Shown: piece by piece, positions 52,185 to 60,501 of the stretch | Layout: each line of letters opens with the position of its first letter | How positions within the stretch are numbered: the first letter of the stretch is position 1 | Assembly (NCBI RefSeq): GCF_023805255.1 | Contig: NZ_JAMSCK010000001.1 | Coordinates: forward strand, 186,001 to 250,000 | Length of the DNA stretch: 64,000 nucleotides | Direction of reading: 5' to 3' | Source of the DNA: Gramella jeungdoensis | GTDB lineage: Bacteria; Bacteroidota; Bacteroidia; Flavobacteriales; Flavobacteriaceae | Notes under the pieces: generated by a model | Databases searched by the model: none | Seen by the model: only the letters and a program-made list of their open reading frames with translations | Told to the model about the DNA's origin: nothing | Translations under genes and position numbers: made by a program

Positions 52185-52224
52185 AGCGATCTATTAACCT
52201 TTTTTTAACCTAAAACTTAAATAA

Positions 52225-53445
52225 ATGAAGTTAAAAACACTCAAAATCTTAGGTGCTGCTATTTTTGCTGCAGCATTTTTATTTTCCTGTAATCAGGATT
52301 CAACAACACCTTTGGAAGAAGGAGAATCTCAAATGGTAGCTCCGTCTGACTCTCAGGTTATTCCGGGGCAGTATATAGTCGTATTTAATAAGACTGACGA
52401 GGGAAAAGCTTCCGAGAATTATCAGAAATCTCAGGATAGAGTAAAAGCCAAAGCTCTAAAATTAATGACAGATGCAGGCGTTAAAGGTGAAATTTTAAAC
52501 GTTTACAGTAAAACCATTAATGGTGCTACTTTAAAATTAAGCCATGATGACGCAGAAAATCTTCGTAAGAGTGATGGTGTAGCCTATTTGGAAGAAGACC
52601 GTATTGTAGTACTTGCGCCTCCTTGTGGAACCCCAACTAATCCATGTACTGGTGGTGGCGGCGGTGGTTCCGAAGGTCAGGAAACGCCTTACGGAATTAC
52701 GAGAGTTAACGGTGGTGTAACTTATTCTGGTTCAAATGTAGCCTGGGTAATCGATACCGGTATCGATTTGGATCATGAAGACCTTAATGTAGATGCATCC
52801 CGTGGGTTTAATGCATTTACAACTGGTAAAGATGGGAAATCCCTTGATGATGGTCATGGTCATGGAACTCATGTTTCTGGAACCATTGCTGCAATAGATA
52901 ATGGCGTAGGAGTTATTGGTGTTGCTGCTGGAGCTACTGTAATTCCTGTGAAAGTATTAGACAGCAGAGGAAGCGGTTCTTATTCTGGAGTTATAGCTGG
53001 TGTTGACCATGTTGGAGCAAATGGTTCTAATGGAGATGTAGCCAATATGTCTCTTGGCGGACCGGTTTCTCAGGCCCTGGATGATGCGGTAGTGGCCGCC
53101 TCTCAAAATGGAATCAAATTTGCCCTGGCTGCAGGGAATGAAAGCGATGATGCAAATAATCATTCTCCGGCGCGAGCCAATGGATCTAACATTGTAACTA
53201 TTTCTGCAATGGATGATACCGATACATGGGCTTCTTTTTCTAATTATGGCAATCCACCGGTAGATTATGCTGCCCCTGGTGTGGCTATAAAGTCTTCATG
53301 GAAAAATGGAGGTTATAACACTATTAGTGGAACATCCATGGCATCACCACATGCTGCGGGAATTCTTTTACTTGGAAATGCAGGAACCGATGGAACCGTA
53401 AATGGAGATCCAGATGGTGATGCTGATCCTATTATTGTACACTAA
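52225..53445 (+). CDS. S8 family serine peptidase (subtilase), lipoprotein
   Basis: A 406-residue secreted subtilase. A lipoprotein signal (MKLKTLKILGAAIFAAAFLF, Cys22) is followed by an I9-type inhibitory propeptide (about 45-130, VIPGQYIVVFNK). A Cys- and Gly-rich hinge (PCTGGGGGGSEG) leads to the catalytic domain. The triad is D177 (WVIDTGID), H213 (GHGTHVSGT) and S371 (GTSMASPHA), with N305 as oxyanion residue in AAGNESD. It is proteinase K/aqualysin-like. There is no C-terminal T9SS sorting domain, so it is probably held at the membrane until the prodomain is cleaved. Confidence 0.95.
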   Translation: MKLKTLKILGAAIFAAAFLFSCNQDSTTPLEEGESQMVAPSDSQVIPGQYIVVFNKTDEGKASENYQKSQDRVKAKALKLMTDAGVKGEILNVYSKTINGATLKLSHDDAENLRKSDGVAYLEEDRIVVLAPPCGTPTNPCTGGGGGGSEGQETPYGITRVNGGVTYSGSNVAWVIDTGIDLDHEDLNVDASRGFNAFTTGKDGKSLDDGHGHGTHVSGTIAAIDNGVGVIGVAAGATVIPVKVLDSRGSGSYSGVIAGVDHVGANGSNGDVANMSLGGPVSQALDDAVVAASQNGIKFALAAGNESDDANNHSPARANGSNIVTISAMDDTDTWASFSNYGNPPVDYAAPGVAIKSSWKNGGYNTISGTSMASPHAAGILLLGNAGTDGTVNGDPDGDADPIIVH

Positions 53446-53467
53446 AATTTAAATATAATAGATCTTG

Positions 53468-53496
53468 AAAAGCACCAATTTCTGGTGCTTTTTTAT
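53468..53496 (+). terminator. Terminator of the S8 peptidase gene
   Basis: Arms aaaagcacca (53468-53477) and tggtgctttt (53483-53492) with a 5-nt loop and a T run. Confidence 0.85.
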
Positions 53497-53547
53497 TTTG
53501 ATATACTCAAATTAAAATTTTTACGTTAAAAACATATGCCGAACTAT

Positions 53548-53576
53548 TTGATTGGTTTTTTAAATTGATATATTTA
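53548..53576 (+). promoter_or_regulatory. Promoter of the beta-barrel gene (decides the start codon)
   Basis: TTG (53548-53550), an 18-nt spacer and TATATTTA (53569-53576, seven of eight matches). Transcription should start near 53583, so the TTG at 53584 is unlikely to be the start and the ATG at 53602 is preferred. Confidence 0.55.
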
Positions 53577-53601
53577 ACCCCAATTGTCCGCGATTTACAT
53601 T

Positions 53602-54291
53602 ATGATTATGAATAAAGCACTTTATCTACTTGTACTTGGGTTCTTTTGCTTTTCCTTTGCCAATGCTCAGGAATTTAGTTTCGGAATTAAAGGAGGAGTG
53701 AATTATGTTATGGGAGGTCAGATCACCGGGAATAGTTCTAACGGACTCTATTATGATGGTACCGTTGAAGCTGATTCCAAATTCGGGTTTCACGGTGGCG
53801 CTTTTTTTGAAGTAAGATTTGGGAAGTTTCTTCTCAGGCCTGAATTTATTTATAGCTCTATGGAAACCGAGTTTCAGTTCCCTACAGCACCTTCTATATA
53901 TGCAGTTGACAAAATAAGTGTTCCTCTTTTATTTGGATACAATGTTTGGGGTCCTATAGATATCTATGCAGGGCCGGCGTATCAGAATGTTCTGGACTCT
54001 TCATTAGAAGGAACCGAGCCTCCAAACCAGGTAATTGTTGCTCAAAATACCCCTTTAGCCGCTCAGGCAGGGATAAAAGCGAGTTTTGGCAGGTTTGAAA
54101 TAGATCTGCGTTACGACCGGACACTTGCTTCGGAAGAACCTATGGAGATAGATATAGTCAATAGCGATTATGGAATTAATCGTGCTACTTTTGATGATAC
54201 CAGATTAAATCAATTTTTAATCAGTTTGAGTTTTAAAATATTTGATAGTTCTGCTAATCCAGGCAGAAGAAAAGGAGGCTGTTACTTTTAA
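53602..54291 (+). CDS. Outer membrane beta-barrel protein (OmpX/porin-like)
   Basis: A 229-residue exported protein with a signal peptide (MIMNKALYLLVLGFFCFSFA) cleaved after NAQ. It is followed by a small beta-barrel of about eight strands with alternating aromatic residues (FSFGIKGGVNYVMGG, FGFHGGAFFEVRFG, RFEIDLRYDRTL), the pattern of the flavobacterial porin family/PorT-like barrels. The C-terminal strand FLISLSFKIF resembles an outer-membrane insertion signal, but 14 more residues follow it. A second ATG two codons downstream is also possible. Ligand or role unknown. Confidence 0.85.
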   Translation: MIMNKALYLLVLGFFCFSFANAQEFSFGIKGGVNYVMGGQITGNSSNGLYYDGTVEADSKFGFHGGAFFEVRFGKFLLRPEFIYSSMETEFQFPTAPSIYAVDKISVPLLFGYNVWGPIDIYAGPAYQNVLDSSLEGTEPPNQVIVAQNTPLAAQAGIKASFGRFEIDLRYDRTLASEEPMEIDIVNSDYGINRATFDDTRLNQFLISLSFKIFDSSANPGRRKGGCYF

Positions 54292-54317
54292 AAGCCTTTC
54301 GAAATTCAATAAATAAC

Positions 54318-54347
54318 AAAAGGGATGAATAAAATCATCCCTTTTTT
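54318..54347 (+). terminator. Terminator of the beta-barrel gene
   Basis: Arms aaaagggatga (54318-54328) and tcatccctttt (54335-54345) with a 6-nt loop and a T run. The remaining 150 bp up to the RND gene hold nothing else recognised. Confidence 0.85.
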
Positions 54348-54502
54348 GTTGGTTAGTTAAAGAATAAGTTGAAAATATGCCTATGCTTTAAGCTTACTCT
54401 ATAACCAAAACTTTGAATTTTAAAGTTATAGCTATTTTTTCAATATTCCTATTTATGGTTAAGCCTCGGAGATCACCCAAAAATACTACCGGCTTCAAAC
54501 TT

Positions 54503-57500
54503 TCACGCATTGAGTTTCCTTATGACTTTCCTGTATTCTATGGACTTTATATCTTCTAAAATAAGATAGAGACAGGGAACAATCACCAGAATAATGGATG
54601 TGGCGAATACTATTCCGAATCCTAAAGAAATTGCCATTGGGATTAAGTAATAGGCCTGGCTCGAATTTTCCAGAATGATTGGAGTTAACCCTCCAAAGGT
54701 AGTTAAAGTGGTAAGAAGGATAGGCCGGAAACGCCTTAAGCCGGCTTCATGAATAGCATCATAGACCGATGTGCTCTTACTTAATTTATTTGCGTAATCT
54801 ATCATGATGAGTGAATCATTTACAACTACTCCAGATAGAGCTATAACACCCATTAAGCTTACCAGTGAAAGATCGTAGCCCAGTAAAATATGCCCTATCA
54901 CAGCGCCCACAATTCCGAAAGGAATTGCAATCATAACTATTAAAGGTTGGGTATAACTGTTAAAGGCAATGGCAAGAAGAGCATAGATTAAAAGCATAGC
55001 CATCGAAAATCCACTCCATAGTACCGCAGTAGACTCTCGCATATCGGCCTGGCTTCCTTCAAAGGTCCAAGTAATACCGGGGAAATCGGCCCTTAGCTGT
55101 GGCAGAACCTCAGTTTGTATAGATTCGAGCACCCGGGTAACAGCATTGGCCGGTTCAACATCCATTCCCACATTTACCACTCTGCGTCCGTCTCTTCGGT
55201 TAATACTGGTAAAAGCTTCTCTCTGTTCAACTTTTACAACATCCATTAAGGGTACCTCCACTCCGTTTTGATTTCGAATAAGGAAGTTTTCCAGGTTTTG
55301 GATATCTCTTCTTTCCTCTAGCGGTAATTTTACTCTAACTTCTATTTCTTCAGTTCCACGTAACTGTCTAAGAGCCAGTGCGCCGAAAAAAGCATCCCTT
55401 ACCTGCTGGCCTACCTGGGAAGAGGTAAAACCTAGATTACGGCCTTCGGGAAGCAGCTTGAAGTCAAATTGTAATTTTCCTTTATTGTAATTATCACTTA
55501 TATCCCTTGTGTTTTCAAACTTTTCCATTCTTTTCAGGAAGGCGTTACTGGCTTTTTCAAGCACATCAATATCCGAATGGCTTAAATCTACGCTTATATC
55601 CTGCTGATATCCTCCAGGGCCCCTCTCTGCTTCAAAAGTTATCTGATCAACCCCTTCAATTTCGCCAATGTTATCCCGCCAAAGGGCAATAAGTTCCCTG
55701 GCAGACATATCTCTTTCATCCGGTGGGAGCATTACTATTTCAACATCAATAAAATTCTGACCTCTAACGTTTGTTTTAATGCCTTCAGCTACTTCATATA
55801 GTTTATGCTTTTCAAACATTTCCCGGGTAGACTGGGTAATATCCTCTGCTACTTTTGCGGCTTGTAGCGGGGTAGTGCCCACAGGTAATCTTACTCCTGC
55901 TTCAATTTCATCGGCAGCAACTTCGGGCATCATAATCATTCCCATATGATCACTATAGCCGTAGCCTCCAACAATCAAAAGTAATGCTACGGCTGCACTC
56001 AGGGTTATATACCGGTATTTTAGGCACTTATCAAGTAACGGTCGATATTGATTTTGAATTATACTATTAAATTTAGTAGCAAATTTTTCCTGCCATCTTT
56101 CCAGTTTTGCCACCCATCCTGTACTTTTCTTTTCTTTTAAATGAGCCAGATGTGAAGGCAGAATAAATAATGCTTCAAGAAGTGATACTGCTAAAATTAA
56201 AATCACTACCACCGGCAGTGGCCACCAGAACTTTCCTGTTTCACCTGGCATGAATAGCAATGGTACGAAGGCAATTATCGTGGTGACAATACTAAAAATC
56301 ACAGGCTTTGAAACATCTCTTGTGCCTTGAATGGCCGCTTGAAGATAGCTCATTCCTTTCTGGCGGTATTCGTAAATATTTTCCCCTACCACAATAGCAT
56401 CGTCTACCACAATTCCCAGTACCACCAGGAATCCGAACATTGAGATCATATTTATGCTTACACCAATCACGGGTAGTAAAATCATACCTCCAATAAAGGA
56501 AATGGCCATACCCATCATTACCCAGAATGCAAGACGATATTCAAGAAAAAGCGTTAGTATTATTAGAACGATTACAATTGCCAAAATTCCATTTTCGGTT
56601 AAAAGAGATAAGCGTTCTTTGTAATCTTCAGCACTGTTACTGTCTATTCGATATTTAGCTCCGGGCGGAAGTTGAAAATCGTCAAGTATTTGCTGAACAG
56701 TCTCAGCGATCTCCAGGGGTGACTGATCGCCCACCCTGAAAATATTCAGTTCTACAGAAGGGGTTTGGTTGAATTGACCATGGAATCCTGTTTCTTCGAA
56801 CCCATCGGTGATCTTTGCAATATCGGCCAGAGTTACTTTCGCTCCCGAAGGGGAAGAGACCACAGTAATTTTACCGAATTCTTCAGCCCATTGCTTTCGT
56901 TCCTGCATCCTGAGCAGAATCTCGCCAGATTCAGTCTCTACTGCACCTGCGGGGACATCTTCACTCGACTGTGCAATAATATTGGCTACCTGTCCCAAAG
57001 TCAGATTATACTGTCTCAAATTATGTCTGGATATTTCTACATGGGTGACATAATCTGGTACATTTCCTATTTCAACCTGGGTAATTTCAGGATTGCTTAA
57101 AAGACGATTCCTTAATCTTTCCGCAAGTTTTCGCAAGGTCCAGATATCAGCACTTCCATAGAGGCCAATTTCCATCACTTCCTGTTGTCTGGATTGAAGA
57201 CTAACCTGCGGTTGTTCAATATCATCCGGGAAGGTGCGTATTCGGCTTACGGCCTGATCTATCTCCTGAAAGGCTTTCATCCTGTTAGTGCCGGCTACCA
57301 GTTCAATTACTACCTCTCCAGATCCTTCACGAGCTGTTGATACAATTTCCTTGATTCCCTGGACTCCGCGAACAGCTTCTTCAACTGGAAGTAAAATACC
57401 CTGCTCAACTTCAGCCGGGGCAGCACCGGGATATACCACATTCACGTTTACATAATCCAGTTGAAATTGCGGAAAAACCTCTTTTTGTATCTTGAACATT

Positions 57501-57616
57501 GTCCAAATCCCTCCTCCAATAAGGATTATCATCAGAAGGTTAGCGGCAATGGAATTCCTGGCCATATAGGCAATGGCACCTTCTTTTCTCGGTTCTTTGT
57601 TCTCGGATCTTTCCAT
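54503..57616 (-). CDS. RND efflux pump inner membrane transporter (HAE1 family)
   Basis: A 1037-residue RND permease with the 12-helix plan: one N-terminal helix, a large periplasmic loop (about 50-335), six helices, a second loop and six more. The proton-relay aspartates are in helix 4 ([19 protein letters not shown]). The segment after helix 10 reads [21 protein letters not shown], typical of HAE1/AcrB-like pumps. It exports drugs or lipophilic compounds with proton import. It is the last gene of an outer membrane factor-adaptor-pump operon, starting 3 bp after the adaptor. Confidence 0.96.
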   Translation of the reverse strand: MERSENKEPRKEGAIAYMARNSIAANLLMIILIGGGIWTMFKIQKEVFPQFQLDYVNVNVVYPGAAPAEVEQGILLPVEEAVRGVQGIKEIVSTAREGSGEVVIELVAGTNRMKAFQEIDQAVSRIRTFPDDIEQPQVSLQSRQQEVMEIGLYGSADIWTLRKLAERLRNRLLSNPEITQVEIGNVPDYVTHVEISRHNLRQYNLTLGQVANIIAQSSEDVPAGAVETESGEILLRMQERKQWAEEFGKITVVSSPSGAKVTLADIAKITDGFEETGFHGQFNQTPSVELNIFRVGDQSPLEIAETVQQILDDFQLPPGAKYRIDSNSAEDYKERLSLLTENGILAIVIVLIILTLFLEYRLAFWVMMGMAISFIGGMILLPVIGVSINMISMFGFLVVLGIVVDDAIVVGENIYEYRQKGMSYLQAAIQGTRDVSKPVIFSIVTTIIAFVPLLFMPGETGKFWWPLPVVVILILAVSLLEALFILPSHLAHLKEKKSTGWVAKLERWQEKFATKFNSIIQNQYRPLLDKCLKYRYITLSAAVALLLIVGGYGYSDHMGMIMMPEVAADEIEAGVRLPVGTTPLQAAKVAEDITQSTREMFEKHKLYEVAEGIKTNVRGQNFIDVEIVMLPPDERDMSARELIALWRDNIGEIEGVDQITFEAERGPGGYQQDISVDLSHSDIDVLEKASNAFLKRMEKFENTRDISDNYNKGKLQFDFKLLPEGRNLGFTSSQVGQQVRDAFFGALALRQLRGTEEIEVRVKLPLEERRDIQNLENFLIRNQNGVEVPLMDVVKVEQREAFTSINRRDGRRVVNVGMDVEPANAVTRVLESIQTEVLPQLRADFPGITWTFEGSQADMRESTAVLWSGFSMAMLLIYALLAIAFNSYTQPLIVMIAIPFGIVGAVIGHILLGYDLSLVSLMGVIALSGVVVNDSLIMIDYANKLSKSTSVYDAIHEAGLRRFRPILLTTLTTFGGLTPIILENSSQAYYLIPMAISLGFGIVFATSIILVIVPCLYLILEDIKSIEYRKVIRKLNA

Positions 57617-57619
57617 GCT

Positions 57620-58828
57620 CTATTCTTCACCAGCTTTAGTTGCACTACCCGGATTGGAATTGGAATCACTGGACTGGGTTCTCAGCTTGATTCCTTCGGT
57701 CACGGTGCTCAAATTGGTGGTGACAATCTTTTCACCGTCTTCCAGTCCTTTTCCTATATAGGCATAATCTGAATCTGTCAGGATTATTTCAACTTTCCTT
57801 ATGGAAAGCTCATCCTGGTCCATGACCCAAACCGTTTGATTGTTTCTTATATGGTTTCTGTTTATCCTAATCACATCTTTAATTTCTTTAGCTTCTATAT
57901 TGGCTTCCACAAAAGTTCCGATCATTAGTGTAGGCAGATCTTCTTTGGTATCCTGAACAAGCGGATCTGGAACTTTAATAAGAATTCGAGCCAGTCTTGT
58001 TTGTTCATCAAGAGCCCCCACCTGTTTATCGAGATATCCAAGCCTGTAACTATCCTCTGGCCATGCGGTTTGATTTCTGATTTTAACCATAGAACCGGTC
58101 TCATTTTCAGAATCAGGGAAATTGAGCCATTTGAGTTGCGATACAGGAACTGTGAGTGTCACCCAGTAATATTCAGTGCCCACCAGACGTCCAAGGTTAT
58201 CACCAGGAGCGACCTGGGATCCAACAGTTACATTTTGATCAAGAATATGAGCATCAAATGGCGCTCTCAAAGTAGTTCGGTAAAGGTTGGTTTCCGCCTG
58301 TTGTACTGCTGCTCTGGCAGCCTTGATGTCTGCTTTTACAGCATTCAACTGTGGTTCCCTGAGAACCAGAGACCGTTGTTTTGGGGACAATGAATCTCTT
58401 CCCACCAGTTCCAAATCTTTTTCCGCAACCTCCTGTCTACCCATCTCCATTTCAAGATCGGTTTCTGCCTGGAGTAATTCACTTTTTCTAAGTTCCAGTG
58501 CATTTCGATAATCTGAAGGATCTATCTGGAGTAGTATTTCTCCTTTTTTAACAAATCCTCCGGGAACAAAAGCCGGATCACGCCTTACTACCTGGCCGTT
58601 TACCAGCGGGCTAATAATTACATCTTCAACTGGCTGAACGGTACCCGTGGCCTGAATTACAGGAATGAAATCTCCTTTTTCAACATTCACTACTTCCACC
58701 AACATGGCCATTTGCTTGGTGGCTCCTTCCTGTTGGGCTTTAGGTTCGGTCATAAAGATGAGAAGGGTAACTGCTATAGCTGCAAGCAGGATTATTCCGC
58801 AGATCATCAATATTTTTCGGGTTTTCAT
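57620..58828 (-). CDS. RND efflux periplasmic adaptor (membrane fusion protein)
   Basis: A 402-residue adaptor linking the RND pump to its outer membrane channel. One N-terminal helix (about 7-26) anchors it. A biotinyl-lipoyl-like domain (VVRRDPAFVPGGFVKKGEIL), a coiled-coil hairpin (about 105-165) and beta-barrel domains follow in the usual order, with DAHILDQNVTVGSQVAPGD returning to the lipoyl domain. It lies between the TolC-like gene (12-bp gap) and the RND pump. Drug specificity unknown. Confidence 0.94.
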   Translation of the reverse strand: MKTRKILMICGIILLAAIAVTLLIFMTEPKAQQEGATKQMAMLVEVVNVEKGDFIPVIQATGTVQPVEDVIISPLVNGQVVRRDPAFVPGGFVKKGEILLQIDPSDYRNALELRKSELLQAETDLEMEMGRQEVAEKDLELVGRDSLSPKQRSLVLREPQLNAVKADIKAARAAVQQAETNLYRTTLRAPFDAHILDQNVTVGSQVAPGDNLGRLVGTEYYWVTLTVPVSQLKWLNFPDSENETGSMVKIRNQTAWPEDSYRLGYLDKQVGALDEQTRLARILIKVPDPLVQDTKEDLPTLMIGTFVEANIEAKEIKDVIRINRNHIRNNQTVWVMDQDELSIRKVEIILTDSDYAYIGKGLEDGEKIVTTNLSTVTEGIKLRTQSSDSNSNPGSATKAGEE

Positions 58829-58840
58829 ACTTAAGTATCG

Positions 58841-60208
58841 TTAATTTACCTGAGAACTTTCGGTTGGTTCATATCCAAAATCACCCGCCAAAGCCCTGTA
58901 AAGCGAGATTCGTATTTCCAGTAAGTTTTGTCTGGCTTCGATCATATCTCTCTGAAGTTGTTGCTGTTCATCAAGTTGTAAAAGCACATCAAGGTAATCG
59001 CTTAGGCCATTCAGGAATTCGATCCTTAACTGATCACTGGTCTTTTTTGCGAGATCCAGCCTGGCTTGCAGAACTTTGATTCTTTCTTTTTGTTTGTGTT
59101 CTCTTATTAGAGCATCTTCAACTTCTCTGAAAGATATCAGAACAGTCTGCCCATAATCGTATAATACCTGGTTCTTTATAGCCTGGGTGCGGTCAACCTC
59201 AGCCCGTAATCTTCCACCGTAAATTAGAGGTGCTACTATATTTCCCGCCAGGGTATATGCCCAATCCTGAAATAGTGAATTATAATTATTGGAGCGCATT
59301 TGCCCTTCTAAATTTAATGAAATCCGCGGATATTTATTTCGTATCGCCTGGGCCATATCCCTATCTGCTGCCAGAACAAGATTATAAGCCTGCCTTACAT
59401 CTGGCCTTCGCCGAACAAGTTCCAGGGGAAGGCCTGTTTGCGGTAATTCGGGTAACTGTGGCAGACTGTCTGCCGGGATACTAATATCATTCTGCGGTGG
59501 TCTGCCCATAAGCACAGATAATTGATTGCTTAGTAACTGAATATTGGTTTCGTACACTATCTGTTGATCTTTGGTACTTTCCAGTAGTTGTTCCTGTCGC
59601 AGAATATCTACTGCTCTTATTTGTCCACCAGTGAACCGCGCCCTTATAAGCCTTACGATATCCTCGTTAGTTTCTATTTGTTTATTGATCAAAGCCAGTT
59701 GTTTCCTGGCTGAAAGGAGCTGAAACCAGGTGATGGCTGTTTCAGCCGAAAGTGTCATGGCCGCAGCCTGATAATCAAAATATGATGCTTGTGCCCTGAA
59801 TCTTTCAGCTTCAATTCCCGAACGGATGCGTCCCCAGAGGTCTATCTCATAGGAAGCAGATAGCCCAATCTGCAAATTTTCACCTCCTGCAAAGTCCGGC
59901 TCAGGCCGGCTTATTGCGGTTCTCGCTGAAGCTTCAATATCTGGCCATAAAAAAGATTTTTCTCTCTGCACTGTGGCCAAAGCTGCTCGAAACTGCTGCC
60001 AGTCGCCGGCAAGCTGCAGATTGGTTTCGAGGGTTCGATTTATTATGCTATCTAAAGTTGGATTCTTAAAAGTAGTCCACCATTTTTCAGGGATAGAATC
60101 GGTTCCGGTAATTGAAAATTCCTGTGGATCCTGTATGGGAGCCTTAACATCTTGTAGCTTGGGTGCACAACTTGTCTGCAAAAAGAAAATAGAACAGAAA
60201 AATAGCAA
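58841..60208 (-). CDS. RND efflux outer membrane factor (NodT family), lipoprotein
   Basis: A 455-residue TolC/NodT-type channel with the repeated helical and strand pattern (ASYEIDLWGRIRSGIEAE and RRRPDVRQAYNLVLAADRDM are hallmarks). A lipobox (FFLQTSCAP, Cys14) marks it as a lipoprotein. It is the first gene of the efflux operon. The start is doubtful: no ATG exists in frame, and the nearest initiator is the TTG at 60208, giving a short signal peptide. The frame remains open upstream without stop, so a longer rare-start form or a start lost to mutation cannot be excluded. Confidence 0.9.
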   Translation of the reverse strand: MLFFCSIFFLQTSCAPKLQDVKAPIQDPQEFSITGTDSIPEKWWTTFKNPTLDSIINRTLETNLQLAGDWQQFRAALATVQREKSFLWPDIEASARTAISRPEPDFAGGENLQIGLSASYEIDLWGRIRSGIEAERFRAQASYFDYQAAAMTLSAETAITWFQLLSARKQLALINKQIETNEDIVRLIRARFTGGQIRAVDILRQEQLLESTKDQQIVYETNIQLLSNQLSVLMGRPPQNDISIPADSLPQLPELPQTGLPLELVRRRPDVRQAYNLVLAADRDMAQAIRNKYPRISLNLEGQMRSNNYNSLFQDWAYTLAGNIVAPLIYGGRLRAEVDRTQAIKNQVLYDYGQTVLISFREVEDALIREHKQKERIKVLQARLDLAKKTSDQLRIEFLNGLSDYLDVLLQLDEQQQLQRDMIEARQNLLEIRISLYRALAGDFGYEPTESSQVN

Positions 60209-60454
60209 CCACTTATAATATGAATAAGGAGGGGAATGAAGTTCGTCAATATTTTCAATGAAAATTTTTGTCAGAATAACCCTAGTTTTAATTACACAGA
60301 AAGCACTGGTATATGACTGCGTCTTTCGCTTTGAGAACCAGTATTTTAAAGTTACATTTTTTTGAGAATATGGAAGATACCAATTATTAAAGGGATTAAT
60401 AGTTGGATTTACAAGAGTTTATGATTAGTTCAAGTCCCTAAAAATTTAAAATAG
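60209..60454. promoter_or_regulatory. Region upstream of the RND efflux operon
   Basis: About 245 bp of AT-rich DNA between the efflux operon and the terminator of the M16 gene. TAACTTTA on the minus strand near 60350 is a weak -7 candidate without a spaced TTG. No regulator gene of TetR or AraC type lies beside the operon, so its control is not evident. Confidence 0.3.
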
Positions 60455-60480
60455 AAAACCCGCTCAGAAAGCGGGTTTTT
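60455..60480. terminator. Terminator of the M16 peptidase gene
   Basis: Arms aaaacccgct (60455-60464) and agcgggtttt (60470-60479) with a 5-nt loop and flanking A/T runs. Confidence 0.85.
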
Positions 60481-60501
60481 ATTTGCCAAAAGAATAATTT
60501 A

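Noticed and set aside
52225-53445. Type IX secretion C-terminal sorting domain on the subtilase
   Set aside because: The protein ends directly after the catalytic domain at DPIIVH, with no sorting-domain pattern.
60052-60258. Hydrophobic open frame at the start of the efflux outer membrane factor gene
   Set aside because: It overlaps the OMF coding region in another frame; only the OMF frame keeps the lipobox and the channel sequence. Noted as a possible sign of a frameshift.
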